This document shows positions 7,205 through 12,724 of a stretch of DNA of 12,724 nt, one piece after another. Every line of letters begins with the position of its first letter. Positions within the stretch are counted from its first letter, which is position 1. The notes under the pieces were generated by a model. It worked only from the letters and a program-made list of their open reading frames with translations. It was not told where the DNA came from and did no database searches. Source of the DNA: JBOHCT01 sp050699055 (GTDB lineage: Bacteria; Actinomycetota; Actinomycetes; Streptosporangiales; JBOHCT01); assembly GCA_050699055.1 (NCBI GenBank), contig JBOHCT010000128.1, positions 1 to 12,724 of the forward strand. The letters run 5' to 3'. The translations under genes were made by a program, and so were the position numbers.

Positions 7205-7902
7205 GTGCCACTGCCCGTGCCGTTGCGCGGGATCATCCCGCCGATGTGCACGCCGCTGACCCCTGACCGCGAGGTCGACACCGGGTCGCTGGCGCGGCTT
7301 GTCGAGTTCCACCTCGACGCCGGGGTGCACGGCGTGTTCGTCCTCGGGTCCACCGGCGAGGTCGGCTACCTGACCGACGCGGCGCGGCTGTCTGTCGCCC
7401 GCACCGCCACGATAGCGGCAGGAGGTCGCATCCCGGTCTTGGCGGGCGCCGCGGACACCGCCACCGCTCGGGTGATAGCACAGGGCCGCATGCTCGCCGA
7501 CGCTGGCGTCGACGGCTCGCTACCCGGGGCCTCACCGGGTTCGCGGTGCTCAGCGGTTCCGAGCTGCTCGTCGACAGCGTCCTGTAGATGGGCGCGCAAG
7601 GCGCGGTGCCTGGACTGGCCAACGTCGATCCACACGGCTACGTGCGGCTCTACGACGCGGCGACGGACGGGCGATGGGAAGCCGCGCGGGCGCTCCAAGA
7701 GCGACTGTGTCGTCTCTTCGAGCTGGCCGACGTCACCCGCGGACGGCTCGGACCTGACGCCGAGGCTTACGGCGCGTTCAAGCACGCTCTGGTGCGGCGT
7801 GGCGTCATCGCCTGTGCCGCCACCGGGCTGCCGCTCCAGCCACTGCTGCCGGCGGAGGCGGAAGCCGTGGGGCGTGCCCTATCGGATGCCGGGTTGGGAT
7901 AG
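7205..7902 (+). pseudogene. DHDPS/NAL-family aldolase, broken by internal deletion, frame change and TAG stop
   Basis: GTG 7205, with AGGAAGG 7 bp upstream, begins a normal DHDPS/N-acetylneuraminate lyase-family N terminus: LRGIIPPMCTPLTPDREVD, FVLGSTGEVGYL (GSTGE at about 48-52) and GRMLADAGVDG (to about residue 102). Similarity then stops. It resumes about 15 bases on, in the +1 frame, at LTGFAVLSGSELLVDSVL (from 7531), which belongs near residue 190 of such enzymes. An in-frame TAG (7585-7587) follows, then MGAQGAVPGLANVDP and a full C-terminal helical region ending at TAG 7900-7902. The missing 90 or so residues should contain the catalytic Tyr and the Schiff-base Lys, so the product cannot be an active lyase. 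An intact ancestor probably cleaved a 2-keto-3-deoxy sugar acid or similar, fitting the operon. Confidence 0.82.
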
Positions 7903-8050
7903 CCGCGGCCTGGACGGTTGGGGTCGACGTGGTAGCCGCCTTCCCCTCCGCAAGGTCGACCTCCGACTCCAGCCGGCGGCGGCCGCGGATCGCGAACAGA
8001 GGAACAGATAGCGTCGCGCGGTCCGACATGCGTCGGCCTGCCTCACGAGC

Positions 8051-8106
8051 TGTCCCTGCGACACATATCCCAACGGCAGCGGACAGGGACACAGTGAAGT
8101 GTGTCG
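8051..8106 (+). repeat. Two interleaved inverted repeats upstream of the membrane-protein gene
   Basis: Arm A TGTCCCTG (8051-8058) is the exact reverse complement of CAGGGACA (8084-8091). The adjacent arm B CGACACA (8059-8065) is the exact reverse complement of TGTGTCG (8100-8106). The order A, B, A', B' would be an H-type pseudoknot if both pairs formed in RNA, or mutually exclusive hairpins, or overlapping operator half-sites in DNA. The repeats end just before the proposed promoter of the downstream gene. Function is unproven. Confidence 0.4.
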
Positions 8107-8114
8107 TGGGGCTT

Positions 8115-8120
8115 TACGGT
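8115..8120 (+). promoter_or_regulatory. Candidate -10 box for a leaderless transcript
   Basis: TACGGT matches the actinobacterial TANNNT -10 pattern and is followed 7 nt later by GTG 8128, the spacing expected if transcription starts at the start codon. No clear -35 element is seen at 17-18 bp upstream. Confidence 0.33.
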
Positions 8121-8127
8121 GGTGACC

Positions 8128-9747
8128 GTGTCGGGGGTCACCAGAACTCGAGTGCTACGGCCCGCGAGGTCCGCCCTCCGGGTAGGGGTGTGGCAGGCGA
8201 TGGCCCACCGGCATCGCACCTTCCTCGTGGTGTTCCTTCTCGCGGTGATCCTGCGGTGCGTGGTGATGTTGGGCTATCGCGGGGTGCTGTGGTTTCCCGA
8301 CTCCCGCGCCTATCTCGGCGTGGCGCTGCGCCCGCAGCCCTACCCGGTGCGGGAGATGGGGTACGCGTTCTTCCTGCGGCTGCTGCTGCCGGTACACAGC
8401 TTCGCCGCGGTCGCTGGGGTCCAGCATCTGATGGGACTGGCCGTCGGTGTCATGGTCTATGCCCTGCTGCGGCACCGCTTCGCACTGCCGGGATGGGGGG
8501 CGAGTCTGGCCGCGGTCCCGGTGTTGTTCGATGGCCAGCAGCTGCAGCTCGAGCACATGCTCTTGTCCGACACGCTGTTCGAGCTGCTGGTCGTCGCGGC
8601 GGTCGTCATGGTCTCGTGGCGCTCACGGCCGGCCATCTGGCAGGCCGCCGCGGGGGGAGGACTGGTGGGGCTGGCCGCGACCACCCGGTCGGTCGGGCTG
8701 CCGCTCATCGCGGTGCTGCTGGTCGTCCTGCTCATGCGACGGGTGGGATGGCGCAGGTTCACGGCGGCCGGGGTGCTGTGCCTCGCCCCCGTGGTGAGCT
8801 ATGCCGTCTGGTACCACGGCACCTGGGGCCGCTACGCGTTGAGCAACTCAGGTGGCTTGGTCCTGTTCGCCCGTACCGCCGCCTTCGTCGACTGCACGCA
8901 CCTGCGGCTGCCGCCGGATGAGCGGGCCCTATGCCCGAGACAGCCGCCCGGTCACCGGTCGGCGTCGCCGAACTACCTGTGGCATCACCACCTCACGCCG
9001 GCGCTGGACACCGGCCCCTACAGGAAGTTCACGGTCGCGAACAACGAGCGGGCCGGGGAGTTCGCGAAACGGGCGATCGTCGCCCAGCCGGTCGATTACC
9101 TCACGACGTCACTGCGTGGCGCGGGCCGGACGTTCGAGTGGCCACATGGGCCGTACCCGAACCATTTCGACGCGACTCGCTACCGGTTTCCGACCTCGAC
9201 CAAACCCCCCGGCCATGAGGTGAAGGTGCGAGGCGGAAGCGTCGCTCACGACGCTCGCCGCTACGCCCATAACGACGGCCGCACCCGGGTCAAGGAGCCG
9301 TACGCCGGGTGGCTGCGCGCCTACCAGCGTTATGTGTTCCTGCCTGGCACAGTGCTCGGGGTTCTCCTCGTGATCGGCGCGACCGGACTGGTCATCCGGT
9401 GGCGGCGTCTCGGCGGCCCCGTCCTGCTGGTGTGGTTCACCGCACTCGCTCTCATCGTCGTCCCGCCGTTCACCGCCTCATACAGTCCCCGCTACGTCAT
9501 CCCCGCGGTGCCGCTCGTCTGCGTCGCCGCCGCGGCGGCCCTCGGTGTCCCTCGGCGGTCTGGACAGGACCCACGGCCTCAACCCCCTGCTTTATCAATT
9601 GCCCGCCACGTTGGGGCCTGTCCGGTGGAGGATGGGTGTGGCCGTGAGTGCGGTCGCCGAGCCGGGGACCGTAGGGTGCGGGTGTGCCAAACGGGGTCCG
9701 CGCGCTGCTGGCCCGCCACCTGGGCAGCTAGGAGGTCCGATCCGTAG
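8128..9747 (+). CDS. Polytopic membrane protein, probable GT-C-like glycosyltransferase
   Basis: A 539-residue integral membrane protein. A basic N terminus precedes the first membrane helix (about 32-50), followed by an extracytoplasmic loop FPDSRAYLG with an acidic residue (Asp58) where GT-C enzymes (PMT/ArnT type, using polyprenyl-phosphate sugars) carry their catalytic acid. Several hydrophobic helices follow, then a large hydrophilic loop (about 240-400) and C-terminal helices ending near VIPAVPLVCVAAAAALGV. After that, roughly 65 residues of Arg/Cys/Pro-rich sequence look non-conserved and overlap the next gene's start, so the natural end may be earlier, with the present stop reached by extension or frameshift. 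GTG 8128 is preferred from the -10 box 7 nt upstream; GTG 8101 is in frame and also possible. No exact substrate can be given. Confidence 0.68.
   Translation: MSGVTRTRVLRPARSALRVGVWQAMAHRHRTFLVVFLLAVILRCVVMLGYRGVLWFPDSRAYLGVALRPQPYPVREMGYAFFLRLLLPVHSFAAVAGVQHLMGLAVGVMVYALLRHRFALPGWGASLAAVPVLFDGQQLQLEHMLLSDTLFELLVVAAVVMVSWRSRPAIWQAAAGGGLVGLAATTRSVGLPLIAVLLVVLLMRRVGWRRFTAAGVLCLAPVVSYAVWYHGTWGRYALSNSGGLVLFARTAAFVDCTHLRLPPDERALCPRQPPGHRSASPNYLWHHHLTPALDTGPYRKFTVANNERAGEFAKRAIVAQPVDYLTTSLRGAGRTFEWPHGPYPNHFDATRYRFPTSTKPPGHEVKVRGGSVAHDARRYAHNDGRTRVKEPYAGWLRAYQRYVFLPGTVLGVLLVIGATGLVIRWRRLGGPVLLVWFTALALIVVPPFTASYSPRYVIPAVPLVCVAAAAALGVPRRSGQDPRPQPPALSIARHVGACPVEDGCGRECGRRAGDRRVRVCQTGSARCWPATWAARRSDP
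9562..9623 (+). repeat. Inverted repeat flanking an A/T-richer pocket near the 3' end of the membrane-protein gene
   Basis: GGACAGGACCC (9562-9572) pairs with GGGGCCTGTCC (9613-9623) over 11 bp with one mismatch, including a perfect 7-bp outer GGACAGG/CCTGTCC. The 40-nt loop includes the unusually A/T-rich TTTATCAATT (9591-9600). It lies where the membrane protein's sequence stops looking conserved. It might mark the original gene end or an insertion/excision scar; no T-run makes it a standard terminator. Confidence 0.35.
9672..9677 (+). promoter_or_regulatory. Candidate -10 box for the broken phosphotransferase gene (leaderless)
   Basis: TAGGGT fits the TANNNT pattern, and GTG 9684 starts 6 nt downstream, consistent with a leaderless mRNA. 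It lies inside the 3' end of the preceding ORF. No convincing -35 is visible. Confidence 0.35.
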
Positions 9748-10172
9748 CCAAGCTGGGCGAGGGATGGGACAACGTCCTGTACGAGGTCAGCGGTGAGCTG
9801 ATCATCCGGGCAAGGAAGGAAGCCGACCCCACCCGCCGCGGTGAGCTGACTCGGCGCGAGGCGGATCTGCTGGCCGTGGTGACGGAGTTGTCCACGTTGC
9901 CAGTTCCGGAGCCGATCTTCGCCGACGTCGAGGCTGGCGTCCTCGCGTACGTCGAGCTCCCCGGCGTTCCCCTCAGCGAGCGTCCGGTAGCGGAACCCGC
10001 GCGTCTGGCGGCCCCCCTGGGCGGGTTCGTTGGGCGCCTGCACCAGGCCTCCGTGGAGGAGATGGAGAAGCTGGTGCCGCGGGACACCGATCCGCTGATG
10101 ACGTGGCGACTGGACGCCGTACGTCGTTACGCGGAGGCCGGTCTGGCGCACCTCGCCTGGACCTTCGCGTAG
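9684..10172 (+). pseudogene. APH-family (aminoglycoside phosphotransferase-like) kinase, broken by TAG and 3' truncation
   Basis: GTG 9684 begins MPNGVRALLARHLGS, then an in-frame TAG (9729-9731), and the same frame continues EVRSVAKLGEGWDNVLYEV and GELIIRARKEADPTRRGEL, the normal N-lobe of APH/fructosamine-kinase-fold phosphotransferases (glycine-rich GEGWDN loop and following strand). The family-like sequence runs on through PVPEPIFADVEAGVLAYVELPG and LGGFVGRLHQASVEEME to TAG 10170-10172. Only about 160 codons are present, against 270-320 for intact members. The catalytic HGDxxxxN loop and the metal-binding Asp segment of the C-lobe are absent in every frame before dinB. No ATG or GTG restart occurs between the TAG and 9876. 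Two independent lesions make it a pseudogene; the original substrate is unknown. Confidence 0.78.
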
Positions 10173-10243
10173 GGCGCCCCGCGTCAGGGGACCCGACCGC
10201 CCGTCGACCCGGGTAACGGACGACGACCGTAGACCACGACCGC

Positions 10244-11266
10244 TCAGTCGACGAAGTCCGCCCGGACGCCCAGCAGCCGCACCGGGCGCCGTTCGGTGAA
10301 CCGATCGAGGGCTGCCAGGGCGGCCCGCTCGATCGCCGGCGTCTCGGTGGTGGGCGTCCGAAGCGCCTGCCCGCGGGTACGGGTGGTGAAGGGCGCGTAG
10401 CGCACCTTCACCACTACACGTGCGGCGGATCGCTGTTCGTCGGCGATGTCGTGCGCGACCCGCCGTGCCAGGCGCACGACCTCGTGCCGTACCTCGTGCC
10501 ATTCGTCGAGGTCGCGTTGGTACGTGATCTCCCGGCCGCGGGAGCGCCCGGTGTGCGGCCTGCCGACAACCGGTGAGTCGTCCTGGCCGCGGGCGAGCCG
10601 GACCAACCGCGGCCCTGCCGCGGGGCCGAGCCGCGTACCGAGGACCTGCGGATCGGCCGCCGCGAGTTCCGCGACAGTGGCGATGTCCATGCTGGCGAGC
10701 CGCTTGGCGGTCTTCGGCCCAATGCCCCACAGCGCATCGGTGGGCAGCTTCCCGAGCACCTCGAACCACGTCTCGTCGGTCAGCCGGTACACGCCGGCCG
10801 GCTTGCCGAAGCCGGTCGCCAGCTTGGCCTGCAGCTTGTTGCCTCCGATGCCGACCGTGCAGTCGAGGCCCGTCGACTCGCGCACGCGCCGTTGGACCCG
10901 GCGCGCCGTCGCCTCCGGTTCATCGTCCTCGACGCCGAGGAACGCCTCGTCCCACCCGACCACCTCGACCACCGCGTCGAACGCCCGGAGCGTCGCCATC
11001 ACCTCCGATGACGCCGCCTCGTACGCCGCCTTGTCGACCGGCAAGAACACCGCCTCCGGACATCGCCTGGCGGCGGTGCGCAGCGGGAGGGCGGAGTGCA
11101 CGCCGTACGCGCGGGCCTCGTAGGACGCCGAGCTGACCACGCCGCGTTTGGTCGGGTCGCCGTCACCGCCGACGACGACCGGGTGGCCGCCCAGCTCAGG
11201 GTGGCGCAGCAGCTCGACGGCGACCACGAACTGGTCGAGGTCGACGTGCAGCACCCAGCCGGCCAC
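10244..11266 (-). CDS. dinB: Y-family DNA polymerase IV, DinB2-like, with Val at the steric-gate position
   Basis: A 340-residue translesion DNA polymerase. Palm carboxylates are Asp9 (HVDLDQF) and Asp106-Glu107 (GWDEAF). The triphosphate-binding SYEAR is at 48-52, and helix-hairpin-helix motifs (WGIGPKTAKRL and the following segment) lie in the thumb, with a little-finger domain to the C terminus. In E. coli DinB the second Phe of DxDCFFA is the steric gate excluding ribonucleotides; here the aligned residue is Val14, in the DQFVVAVE context seen in mycobacterial DinB2-type enzymes. The protein ends LLGVRADFVD with no visible QxxLF-type clamp-binding tail. GTG 11266 is chosen from GGAGGG at 11277-11282, 10 bp upstream, and the family-typical MAGWVLHVD start. 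It is downstream of livF on the same strand, 76 bp away, and convergent with the broken APH gene. Confidence 0.92.
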   Translation of the reverse strand: MAGWVLHVDLDQFVVAVELLRHPELGGHPVVVGGDGDPTKRGVVSSASYEARAYGVHSALPLRTAARRCPEAVFLPVDKAAYEAASSEVMATLRAFDAVVEVVGWDEAFLGVEDDEPEATARRVQRRVRESTGLDCTVGIGGNKLQAKLATGFGKPAGVYRLTDETWFEVLGKLPTDALWGIGPKTAKRLASMDIATVAELAAADPQVLGTRLGPAAGPRLVRLARGQDDSPVVGRPHTGRSRGREITYQRDLDEWHEVRHEVVRLARRVAHDIADEQRSAARVVVKVRYAPFTTRTRGQALRTPTTETPAIERAALAALDRFTERRPVRLLGVRADFVD

Positions 11267-11307
11267 AGCTCATTGTCCCTCCGCCGGGGGGACCAGCACG
11301 GGCCGGC

Positions 11308-11333
11308 CGAGCTCCAGCGAGACGAGGAGCTCG
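11308..11333 (-). repeat. 8-bp hairpin between livF and dinB
   Basis: CGAGCTCC (11308-11315) and GGAGCTCG (11326-11333) are exact reverse complements with a 10-nt loop. On the transcribed (-) strand the stem lies between the livF stop and the dinB ribosome binding site. No U-run follows, so it is not a clear intrinsic terminator; a processing or pausing role is possible. Confidence 0.4.
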
Positions 11334-11344
11334 ACGAATTCGTC
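11333..11344. promoter_or_regulatory. 12-bp perfect palindrome at the livF stop, upstream of dinB
   Basis: GACGAATTCGTC is a perfect palindrome overlapping the livF stop codon and lying 67 bp before the dinB start. It is not the actinobacterial LexA box (GAAC, four bases, GTTC). It could be a repressor half-site pair or chance. Confidence 0.25.
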
Positions 11345-12056
11345 AGACCACGAGCAGATCCATGTAGTCCTCACCCCGTGCCGCGATCTCGGCCGAGGTG
11401 CTGTCGACCGCGATCGCGCCCTTGTTGAGGATCACCGCGCGCTCGCACAACCTCAGGGCGAGCGGCGGACTCTGGTCGACGAGCACGAGCGCCACACCGA
11501 GCTCGCGCGTGATCCGTTCCAACACGCTCACCAGCGCCTCCACGATCGACGGCTGGATGCCCTGCGACAGCTCGTCGACCGCGACCAGGCGGGCGCCCGC
11601 GCCGAGCGCCCGGGCGATCGCGAGCTGCTGCTGCAGCCCGCCGGAAAGCTCCCCGGCGGGCTGCCCGCGCCGCCGCTCCAGCTCGGGGAACGGGCCGAGC
11701 GCCTGCTTCGAGGGGACCGCCGCGCCGCGGCGCCGGGCGATGAGCCGGGCGAGCTCGAGATTCTCCTCGACGGTGAGCCTGGGGAACACCCCACGATCGT
11801 CGGGAACCAGGGTGAGGCCGCGGCGCGCGAGCAACTCCGGGTGGCGTGGCGGCAGTTCCTCGCCGTCGACCCGTACGCTGCCGGTGTGCCGGTCCGCGAG
11901 GCCGAAGATCGCACGCAGCAGCGTCGTCTTGCCCATTCCGTTGCGCCCGAGCAGCGCGAGCGTCTCGCCCTCGCGCAGCGAGAGCGAGACGTCGCTGACG
12001 ATCGTAACGCTGCCGTAGCCCCCGGTGACCCCCTCGAGCTCGAGTAGCGCGCTCAT
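11343..12056 (-). CDS. livF: Branched-chain amino acid-type ABC transporter ATPase LivF
   Basis: A 237-residue cytoplasmic ABC ATPase of the LivF/UrtE group, expected to form a heterodimer with the LivG-type ATPase encoded just upstream and power uptake of branched-chain amino acids or a related amide/amino compound. Walker A GRNGMGKTT is at 37-45, a VPDDRGVFPRLTVEENL segment at 84-100, signature LSGGLQQQLAIARAL at 137-151, and Walker B/D-loop AVDELSQGIQPSIV from 159. Two residues differ from the usual pattern: Leu163 follows DE where Pro is normal, and Leu141 is in the signature where Glu or Gln is common. VDQS stands where LivF proteins usually have VEQN. ATG 12056 is chosen, although the frame is open upstream, because MSALLELEGVTGGYG is the family N terminus and it overlaps the livG stop by 4 bp (ATGA). 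Confidence 0.88.
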   Translation of the reverse strand: MSALLELEGVTGGYGSVTIVSDVSLSLREGETLALLGRNGMGKTTLLRAIFGLADRHTGSVRVDGEELPPRHPELLARRGLTLVPDDRGVFPRLTVEENLELARLIARRRGAAVPSKQALGPFPELERRRGQPAGELSGGLQQQLAIARALGAGARLVAVDELSQGIQPSIVEALVSVLERITRELGVALVLVDQSPPLALRLCERAVILNKGAIAVDSTSAEIAARGEDYMDLLVV

Positions 12057-12724
12057 CCCGCCCCCAGGTACGCGTCGCGCACGCGCTGGTCGGCGGACAT
12101 GTCGTCCATGCTGCCCTCGCTGAGGATGTGTCCCTGATGCAGGACGATTACGCGGTCCGCCAACCTGCGTACGATCTCCATGTCGTGCTCCACGGCGACC
12201 ATCGCGCATCCGGTTCGCTCACGCACGTCGAGCAGCGTACCCGCGAGCCGCGCGGCCTCGTCTCGCGACAGCCCCGCGGCCGGCTCGTCGAGCAGTAGCA
12301 GCCCGGGGTCGCCGGCGAGCGCGAGCGCGATCTCCAGCCCGCGGCGATCGCCGAGCGACAGCTCGCGGGCCCGCACCCCGGCGAGCGGTCCCTCGAAAGG
12401 TCGGTAGACGTCGGGAAGGTCGGGCAGCCCCTTCGACTCCTGGCGCACCAGCGTGAGATGCTCGGCGACGGTCAGCTCGGGCAGCAGGCTGGGTACCTGG
12501 AATGTGCGTCCCAGTCCCAGTCGCGAGCGCCGGTGTGGCGGCGTGTGACCGACGGGGCGCCCCAGCAGCGTGATCGAGCCTCCGTCGAGGTCATGGTCTC
12601 CGCTCACGCAGTTGAGCAGCGTCGTCTTGCCCGCGCCGTTGGGGCCGATCAGGCAGACGATCTCGCGTGGGTGCACCGCGAGGGTCACGCCGTCGACCGC
12701 CGGGGTCACGCCGAAGCGTTTGAC
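12053..12724 (-). CDS. livG: Branched-chain amino acid-type ABC transporter ATPase LivG (5' end outside window)
   Basis: 223 residues of a LivG/UrtD-type ABC ATPase are visible; the frame is open to the window edge, and the edge sequence VKRFG reads as the usual start of the domain (TKRFGG-like), so the true start lies just beyond. Visible motifs, numbered from the window edge, are Walker A GPNGAGKTT (27-35), Q-loop GRTFQVPSLLPELTVAEHL, signature LSLGDRRGLEIALAL, Walker B LLLLDEPAAGLS and H-loop VEHDMEIV. The C terminus DAYLGAG is typical of LivG. It is translationally coupled to livF by a 4-bp overlap. The permeases (LivH/LivM) and binding protein would be expected beyond the right edge. Choosing amino acids over urea or amides is not possible from the ATPases alone. 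Confidence 0.87.
   Translation of the reverse strand, partial: VKRFGVTPAVDGVTLAVHPREIVCLIGPNGAGKTTLLNCVSGDHDLDGGSITLLGRPVGHTPPHRRSRLGLGRTFQVPSLLPELTVAEHLTLVRQESKGLPDLPDVYRPFEGPLAGVRARELSLGDRRGLEIALALAGDPGLLLLDEPAAGLSRDEAARLAGTLLDVRERTGCAMVAVEHDMEIVRRLADRVIVLHQGHILSEGSMDDMSADQRVRDAYLGAG

Larger units (their letters stand above)
7903..8127. other. Non-coding interval before the membrane-protein gene
   Basis: No convincing gene is seen here. It holds a palindrome AGGTCGACCT near 7951-7960 and two interleaved inverted repeats described separately at 8051-8106. The interval separates the decayed catabolic operon from an unrelated membrane-protein gene, so a promoter is expected near its right end. 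Confidence 0.5.

Noticed and set aside
10173..10243. Possible bidirectional terminator between the APH remnant and dinB
   Set aside because: Only a 4-bp CCCC/GGGG stem around GCGTCA is visible with no T-run, too weak to call.
9579..10769. 396-codon minus-strand open frame spanning the APH remnant and part of dinB
   Set aside because: It is on the same strand as dinB but in another frame, its composition is unlike a protein, and its overlap with dinB shows it is a shadow.
11333..11344. LexA (SOS) box upstream of dinB
   Set aside because: The palindrome GACGAATTCGTC does not match the GAAC-N4-GTTC core, so SOS control cannot be claimed; it is kept only as an unassigned palindrome.
1..12724. 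CRISPR arrays, tRNA or rRNA genes, complete insertion sequences
   Set aside because: No regularly spaced direct repeats, no tRNA cloverleaf-like or rRNA sequence, and no transposase motif were seen by reading both strands.

Overview
The window is high-GC DNA with strongly G/C-biased third codon positions, many GTG starts, 4-bp start/stop overlaps (ATGA, GTGA) and two apparently leaderless GTG genes. This points to an actinobacterium. Species cannot be told from the sequence.

Left half (about 70-7900, all + strand) is a carbohydrate or polyol uptake and catabolism operon. In order it holds the 3' part of a periplasmic-binding-type sugar protein, a two-domain RbsA/MglA-type ATPase, an RbsC-type permease, a Gfo/Idh/MocA oxidoreductase, a zinc-dependent MDR dehydrogenase, a 32-codon ORF with a good ribosome binding site, and an FGGY kinase. 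Genes are joined by overlaps or gaps of a few bases. The implied pathway is ABC import, one or two NAD(P)-dependent oxidations or reductions, then ATP phosphorylation. The substrate is not readable from sequence; a sugar, polyol or inositol-like compound fits.

The tail of this operon is decayed. After the kinase come ten codons of a TIM-barrel sugar epimerase-like gene, the C-terminal third of a different (CUT1, family 1) binding protein, and a DHDPS/NAL-family aldolase gene with an internal deletion, frame change and TAG stop. The operon's own binding protein lacks its N-terminal half, so the importer may be orphaned or borrow another binding protein.

Middle (about 7900-10170, + strand): a GT-C-like polytopic membrane protein, then a broken APH-family phosphotransferase gene with an in-frame TAG at codon 16 and no catalytic HxD segment. 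Both have a TANNNT -10 box 6-7 nt before a GTG, suggesting leaderless transcripts.

Right part (about 10240-12724, - strand): livG (5' end outside the window), livF overlapping it by 4 bp, then a DinB-family Y polymerase of the DinB2 type. The polymerase has Val where classical DinB has the Phe steric gate.

The most unusual signals are two long perfect hairpins inside coding sequences of the sugar operon (16-bp arms in the MDR gene, 14-bp arms in the permease gene), the cluster of deletion-type gene fossils, and the steric-gate substitution in DinB. I did not see a clearly new multi-gene system.
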